This document shows positions 28,747 to 32,811 of a DNA stretch of 32,811 bases, in pieces. Source of the stretch: an uncultured Corynebacterium sp. GTDB taxonomy: Bacteria > Actinomycetota > Actinomycetes > Mycobacteriales > Mycobacteriaceae. Made by a program: the position numbers and the translations under genes. Position 1 is the stretch's first letter. Every line of letters begins with the position of its first letter. Under the pieces are notes generated by a model. That model made no database searches, was not told the DNA's origin, and saw only the letters and a list, made by a program, of their open reading frames with translations. The stretch lies in NCBI RefSeq assembly GCF_943912665.1, contig NZ_CALTVG010000024.1, positions 1 to 32,811 of the forward strand, given 5' to 3'.

Positions 28747-30315
28747 ATGTTGCGCTCCCTCAAGGTGCTTGTTGCCGTGCTGTGCGCTATGGGCCTCACA
28801 GCCTGTTCCGCCGGCAGTGGCAGCAGCTGGCTCGATGACGCGGCCTCGAATGGTAGTGAGTACGACGGCGACCTCAAGATTGTCGCCGCCACGGAGCTAG
28901 CCCCGCTGGAGCCGGTGCTGGAGCAAGCCTCCGAGGCGCTCGGCTTCGACATCACTATGACCACGGAGTCAGGCACTCTGGAGAATTCCCGCTCGCTGAA
29001 GCAGGGAACCTTTGATGACCACTACGACGCTACGTGGTTTGCCACCAACCGCTATGCGCGCATCATCGGCGCCGATAGCAAGCTGGGCAAGGAATTCAGC
29101 GTCGCGCGCTCACCCGTGGCACTGGGCGTGCACAAGGACGTTGCCCAGCAGCACGGCTGGGATACCACGCAGCCGACGTGGCAGGAGATTGCGGATTCCG
29201 GCATCACCTTTGGCATGACGGACCCCTCGACGTCGAATTCGGGCTTCTCCGCCCTGTCCGCGGCTACCACCGCCTTCGCGGACACCGGCCGGGCACTGAC
29301 GGAGGAGGATATCTATAAGGCCACGGACAAGGTTCAAGACTTGTTCAGTAACCAGACGCTGACCTCCGGTTCTTCGGGCTGGCTGGCGGACAGGTTCCGG
29401 GAGCACCCCGAACAGGCCGATGCAATCCTTAACTACGAATCCGTGCTCTACCAGCTCCAGGACGAGGGCGCGGATCTGCAGGTGGTCATTCCTTCCGACG
29501 GGGTCATCTCCGCGGACTATCCGCTGTCGGCCCTGCGTAGCTCCCCGGATGAGGACGCCGAAGCCAAGGTGCAGGCGCTGGCTGACTGGATGCGTGATTC
29601 CTCGGAGGTGCTGAAGAGCTACCACCTGCGCGTGGACGATTCCGATTTGCCGGGCACCATGTTCGAGCTTCCTTATCCCGCGAACGAGAAGACGGCGCAG
29701 GCGCTCGAGGCCGCGTTTGCGCACGAGCTGCGCAAGCCTGGCAACACCGCCTTGGTGTTGGATACTTCAGGCTCGATGGAGGGCGAGCGTATCGACCTGC
29801 TCAAGAGCAGCTTGCGCCCGCTTATCGACGGCTCCGCGGACGGCAACACCGAGGAAGAAGGCCAGGTTGCTTTCCGCAACCGCGAGCAGATCAAGCTCAT
29901 GCCCTACTCGTCCGAGGCGCAGCCCGTGACCCGTGCGGTGATGGATACCGAGAACATGGGCTCGGCGAAGGAACTGGCGGACCGCGTTGAGAACCTCCGC
30001 GCGGACGGGGAAACTGCCACCTTCGATTCCGTGCTCAAGTCCTTTGATGAGCTAGATACTGGCGACGGCGATATTGGCACCGTGGTGCTCATGACCGACG
30101 GCGAAGTTACCCGCGGACGAACCTTCGCGCAGTTCAAGGAGGCCTACGAGCAGCTCCCGCCGGATAAGAAGGAAATCCCGGTCTTCGTCATCCTGTACGG
30201 TGAAGCCAACGTGCAGGAGATGGAAGAGCTAGCCCAGCTGACCGGCGGAAAAACCTTCGACGCCCTCAACGGCGACCTGGCCGGAGCCTTCGAGGAAATC
30301 CGCGCCTATCAGTAG
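28747..30315 (+). CDS. Lipoprotein with solute-binding domain fused to von Willebrand A domain
   Basis: A 522-residue lipoprotein: lipobox LTAC, with C20 lipidated. Residues 43-325 form a substrate-binding domain (LKIVAATELAPLEPVLEQAS; GMTDPSTSNSGFSAL near 156-170, similar to anion-binding ABC receptors; ADYPLSAL near 256). Residues 330-522 are a VWA domain: MIDAS D-x-S-x-S as DTSGSM (D339, S341, S343), the MIDAS threonine region GETATFD near 421-427, and MTDGE with D451. The metal site is complete, so divalent-cation-dependent protein or ligand binding on the cell surface is likely. ATG at 28747 has GGAAAGGATGATG upstream. It lies in the middle of a three-gene module. Confidence 0.88.
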   Translation: MLRSLKVLVAVLCAMGLTACSAGSGSSWLDDAASNGSEYDGDLKIVAATELAPLEPVLEQASEALGFDITMTTESGTLENSRSLKQGTFDDHYDATWFATNRYARIIGADSKLGKEFSVARSPVALGVHKDVAQQHGWDTTQPTWQEIADSGITFGMTDPSTSNSGFSALSAATTAFADTGRALTEEDIYKATDKVQDLFSNQTLTSGSSGWLADRFREHPEQADAILNYESVLYQLQDEGADLQVVIPSDGVISADYPLSALRSSPDEDAEAKVQALADWMRDSSEVLKSYHLRVDDSDLPGTMFELPYPANEKTAQALEAAFAHELRKPGNTALVLDTSGSMEGERIDLLKSSLRPLIDGSADGNTEEEGQVAFRNREQIKLMPYSSEAQPVTRAVMDTENMGSAKELADRVENLRADGETATFDSVLKSFDELDTGDGDIGTVVLMTDGEVTRGRTFAQFKEAYEQLPPDKKEIPVFVILYGEANVQEMEELAQLTGGKTFDALNGDLAGAFEEIRAYQ

Positions 30316-30351
30316 AGCACCACTATTTAGCGAAAAGGAAGGCAGGCATCC

Positions 30352-30951
30352 ATGGACGCCTTAACACCCCGCAAAGTCATTGCCGCGGTGACGGTCACAG
30401 CGCTCGTCGTAGTGCTGCATTTTCTCACCAGTGGCGGCTTGGGCTTCCTCTGGCCCATCGTGGCGGCCAGTTGCGGTGCGGCGGCCGGCTTCCTCACCCC
30501 GCCCGAAAAGAAGAGTAAAGAGCTTCCGGCACCTCCACAGTCGGGGGCCGGCCGGCTCACCAACACTTTGGAGGGGACTCGCTACAGCCTGCACCGCCGT
30601 GACATTCCGGCCCCGGTTGACCGCGCGTGGACGGAGTTTGATTCCTCGGCGCGGTGGGTGCTCAACAACTGGAACCGGCTTGACGATGCCCCGAGCCAGC
30701 AAGCTCTGGTCCGCGACATGATTGAGGAGCACTCGAGCGCACTGGTGAAGTCCTACCTGCAGGTCACCAATCTCACCGACCCCGCAGCGGTCAAGGAAGT
30801 CACTGAGGCCCTGGCGATTCTGAACCGCGAGATGACAGAGATTCGGGACGCCATTGCCCAAGACTCGGTGCGTAGCCTGCAGGATCACACGATGGCGCTC
30901 AAGTTGGAATATGGCGGGACCCTTCCTTCTGTGGAATCCAAGGAGGTGTAG
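30352..30951 (+). CDS. Two-helix membrane protein with cytoplasmic helical domain, function unknown
   Basis: A 199-residue protein. Two hydrophobic helices (about 9-27 and 30-48) are followed by a Pro-rich linker and a mostly helical soluble domain (about 80-185) containing WVLNNWNRLDDAPSQQALV and AILNREMTEIRDAI. The layout recalls XpaC-like proteins that accompany TelA in toxic-anion-resistance loci, but the match is not certain and no TelA gene is near. AAAAGGAAGG about 9 bases before the ATG supports the start. It is the third gene of the module, 36 bases after the VWA lipoprotein, and could be its cytoplasmic or membrane partner. Confidence 0.75.
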   Translation: MDALTPRKVIAAVTVTALVVVLHFLTSGGLGFLWPIVAASCGAAAGFLTPPEKKSKELPAPPQSGAGRLTNTLEGTRYSLHRRDIPAPVDRAWTEFDSSARWVLNNWNRLDDAPSQQALVRDMIEEHSSALVKSYLQVTNLTDPAAVKEVTEALAILNREMTEIRDAIAQDSVRSLQDHTMALKLEYGGTLPSVESKEV

Positions 30952-30962
30952 GGTTAGCGGTT

Positions 30963-31151
30963 ATGAGTCTCGATCCGAAGCTGCTCGACATTTTGGTGTG
31001 TCCGCAGGACAAAGGCCCGCTGAACTACCTGGAAGAAGAACAGGTGCTGGTCAACGACCGGCTGGGGGTGGCCTATCCCATCGAAAACGATATTCCCGTC
31101 ATGCTGGTGGATAACGCTTCGCCGTGGCCGCCCGCTGACCAGGATGCCTAA
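30963..31151 (+). CDS. Trm112/UPF0434-family small protein
   Basis: A 62-residue protein with the Trm112 pattern: LLDILVCPQDKGPL, a central NDRLGVAYPIENDIPVML, and an acidic end. Bacterial members usually keep C-P-x-C in the first turn; here only the single cysteine of CPQD is visible, so zinc binding is doubtful. In other organisms Trm112-like proteins act as adaptors of methyltransferases; the target here is unknown. It starts 11 bases after the previous gene and 40 before tyrS, probably cotranscribed with both. Confidence 0.87.
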   Translation: MSLDPKLLDILVCPQDKGPLNYLEEEQVLVNDRLGVAYPIENDIPVMLVDNASPWPPADQDA

Positions 31152-31191
31152 GACACACGTCCAGCCGGAATCCAAGTAAGAAGGAGCCTCC

Positions 31192-32451
31192 ATGAACATC
31201 ATTGATGAGCTGCAGTGGCGCGGCCTCATTAACCAGTCCACCGACCTCGACGCCCTCCGCGAGGCCTGCGAAAACCCCATCACGCTGTACTGCGGCTTCG
31301 ACCCCACCGGTGACTCCCTGCATGCGGGCCACTTGGTGCCGATGATCATGCTGCGTCGTTTCCAGCAGGCCGGTCACCACCCGATCGCCCTCGCGGGCGG
31401 CGCTACCGGGCAAATTGGTGACCCGCGTGACGTGGGGGAGCGCTCCATGCTCTCGCAGGAGACCATCAACGAGAATCTCGTGGCCATCAAGAAGCAGCTG
31501 CGTCAGTTCATTGACTTCGAGGGCGAAAACGCAGCGACCATGGTCAATAATGCGGACTGGACGTCCCAGATGTCCGTCATCGACTTCCTGCGTGATGTGG
31601 GCAAGAACTTCTCCCTGAACACGATGCTGGACCGCGATACGGTTAAGCGCCGCCTGGAGTCCGACGGCATCTCCTACACCGAGTTCTCCTACATGCTGCT
31701 GCAGTCCAATGATTACGTCCACCTGAACAATGAGATGGAGTGCGTCCTGCAGATCGGTGGCGGCGACCAGTGGGGCAACATCGTCTCCGGTGTGGATCTC
31801 AACCGCCGTGTCAACGGTGCGAAGGTCCACGGCCTTACCGTTCCGCTGGTCACGGATGCGCAGGGCCAGAAGTTTGGCAAGTCCACCGGTGGCGGAAAGC
31901 TGTGGCTGGATCCGGAAAAGACGTCCCCGTACGCCTGGTACCAGTACTTCCTCAACGCCGGCGACTCTGTGGTGATTGACTACCTGCGGTGGTTTACCTT
32001 CCTGGACCAGGAAGAGATTGCCGCCTACGAGCAGAAGGTCGCCGACGAGCCCTTCCGCCGCGAGGCTCAGCGCCGCTTGGCACAGGAGATGACCACCCTG
32101 GTGCACGGTGAAGAGGCGACGAAGGCCGTGGAACTTGCCGCGCAGGCACTGTTCGGAAAAGCCGAGCTCGCCGAGCTGGATGAGAACACCCTTGCCGGCG
32201 CCCTCGCGGAGACCACCGTGGCTGAGGTTCCAGCAGGTGAGCCGCGCACCATCATTGATCTGCTTGTCGCCTCCGGCCTTGCGGATTCCAAGGGTGCGGC
32301 GCGCCGTACCGTGAAGGAAGGCGGCGCGTACGTGAACAATCAGCGCATTGAGTCCAATGAGTGGGAACCCACTAACGAGGATTTGCTCCATGGTTCTTGG
32401 CTGGTGCTGCGCCGCGGTAAAAAGAACTTTGCCGGCGCGAAGCTGAGCTAG
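31192..32451 (+). CDS. tyrS: Tyrosyl-tRNA synthetase
   Basis: A 419-residue class I synthetase charging tRNA-Tyr; homodimeric, cytosolic. The HIGH-like motif is HAGH at 44-47 within the [11 protein letters not shown] segment, and the KMSKS-like motif is KFGKS near 227-231. The tyrosine-pocket strand [11 protein letters not shown] is near 187-197. The C-terminal S4 RNA-binding domain (about 350-410) contains [19 protein letters not shown] is 5-6 bases before the ATG. An intrinsic terminator follows, then the rrn promoters. Confidence 0.97.
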   Translation: MNIIDELQWRGLINQSTDLDALREACENPITLYCGFDPTGDSLHAGHLVPMIMLRRFQQAGHHPIALAGGATGQIGDPRDVGERSMLSQETINENLVAIKKQLRQFIDFEGENAATMVNNADWTSQMSVIDFLRDVGKNFSLNTMLDRDTVKRRLESDGISYTEFSYMLLQSNDYVHLNNEMECVLQIGGGDQWGNIVSGVDLNRRVNGAKVHGLTVPLVTDAQGQKFGKSTGGGKLWLDPEKTSPYAWYQYFLNAGDSVVIDYLRWFTFLDQEEIAAYEQKVADEPFRREAQRRLAQEMTTLVHGEEATKAVELAAQALFGKAELAELDENTLAGALAETTVAEVPAGEPRTIIDLLVASGLADSKGAARRTVKEGGAYVNNQRIESNEWEPTNEDLLHGSWLVLRRGKKNFAGAKLS

Positions 32452-32503
32452 GTATTCACGCAGGCGCTTTTCGACGTCTCCCTTAAGGTAAAACCCAAGG
32501 CCC

Positions 32504-32537
32504 AACCCGCCGCATCCCGCGGCGGGTTTCGGCGTTT
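32504..32537 (+). terminator. Rho-independent terminator of tyrS
   Basis: Perfect ten-base arms AACCCGCCGC (32504-32513) and GCGGCGGGTT (32519-32528), followed by TCGGCGTTTT. Confidence 0.85.
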
Positions 32538-32599
32538 TAGACCCTAAGAGCTCAACAGTGAAGGCCATGCTGCGAAGAAACAGGTATTTAACTGGGGAT

Positions 32600-32628
32600 T
32601 TGGTGAATATTCGGGTGCTGCGTATATT
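32600..32628 (+). promoter_or_regulatory. Upstream rrn promoter candidate
   Basis: TTGGTG (32600-32605) and TATATT (32623-32628) are separated by 17 bases in an AT-rich stretch right after the tyrS terminator. It is the first of two promoters ahead of the rRNA operon. Confidence 0.55.
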
Positions 32629-32676
32629 TATCGAAGTCGCCGCGGGAACGCGGATGACACGGAGATTAACTCGGAG

Positions 32677-32706
32677 TTGACAAAGACTTAACTTGTTGAC
32701 TACAGT
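32677..32706 (+). promoter_or_regulatory. Main rrn promoter candidate
   Basis: A consensus -35 TTGACA (32677-32682) and TACAGT (32701-32706) with an 18-base spacer. Transcription should start near 32713 and read out of the window into the 16S gene. Confidence 0.7.
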
Positions 32707-32712
32707 GTGAAC

Positions 32713-32811
32713 TCCAGCCGCTCGGAAGGGCGAACAGAAAATGTTCGTATCGAAGAGTGTGCGGATGATGTGTGAGAACTCAATAGTGTGCCAATGTACT
32801 TTTTTGTGTTG
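32713..32811 (+). other. rRNA operon leader (5' external transcribed spacer, partial)
   Basis: The leader contains GAGAACTCAATAGTGTGCC (32774-32792), a block typical of actinobacterial rRNA leaders before 16S, followed by a T-rich tract. It probably holds antitermination and RNase III processing sequences. The window ends before the 16S rRNA, so no rRNA gene itself is annotated. Apart from the terminator, the two promoters and this leader, 32452-32811 holds no gene. Confidence 0.75.

Noticed and set aside
31099..32568. A 489-codon minus-strand open frame opposite tyrS.
   Set aside because: Shadow of tyrS; it would also run through the tyrS terminator.

Overview
The window is a chromosomal segment of a high-GC Gram-positive bacterium, almost certainly a Corynebacterium. 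The order rpsA, coaE, uvrB, uvrA, infC-rpmI-rplT, TrmH-type methyltransferase, pheS-pheT, arg genes, tyrS, rRNA operon is the one I know from corynebacteria. The actinobacterial-type uvrA, HelD and universal stress proteins fit, as do the many start codons that sit 6-8 bases after a TAnnnT element. Which species it is cannot be fixed from sequence alone. No CRISPR array, insertion sequence, prophage or tRNA gene was seen.

Layout. 1-1069: 3' end of rpsA, then coaE. 1066-2895: a small accessory pair, a secreted DUF4185 protein (minus strand) and a divergent DUF4259 protein. 2951-6124: uvrB and two tandem ATP-binding-type universal stress proteins. 6260-11364: a minus-strand block with an APP1-type (DUF2183) HAD phosphatase, a HelD-type RNA polymerase-associated helicase, a DoxX-like membrane protein with a repetitive charged tail, and a metallo-beta-lactamase-fold hydrolase divergent from uvrA. 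11440-15295: uvrA and a serine-hydrolase lipoprotein of the beta-lactamase/PBP fold. 15296-16748: a structured leader and the infC-rpmI-rplT translation operon, with infC starting on ATC. 16986-18362: a TM2-domain protein and a TrmH/SpoU RNA methyltransferase. 18507-22098: pheS-pheT. 22316-22768: a small secreted four-cysteine protein. 22840-27484: a damaged arginine cluster. 27592-30951: a three-gene membrane/lipoprotein module with solute-binding and von Willebrand A domains. 30963-32451: a Trm112-like protein and tyrS. 32452-32811: terminator, tandem rrn promoters and the rRNA leader; the 16S gene should start just beyond the edge.

Most notable is the arginine cluster. The canonical argCJBDFRGH order is broken: the first eight codons of argC, with its promoter, are joined directly to the 3' part of argD. 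The rest of argC, all of argJ and argB, and the N-terminal part of argD are missing. argF, argR, argG and argH are intact. If no second copies exist elsewhere, the cell cannot make ornithine but should still convert imported ornithine or citrulline to arginine. The breakpoint kept the regulated promoter in front of argF-argR.

The second item worth attention is the module between argH and tyrS. It encodes a membrane-anchored solute-binding-like protein, a lipoprotein fusing a solute-binding domain to a VWA domain, and a two-helix membrane protein, with no transporter permease or ATPase beside it.
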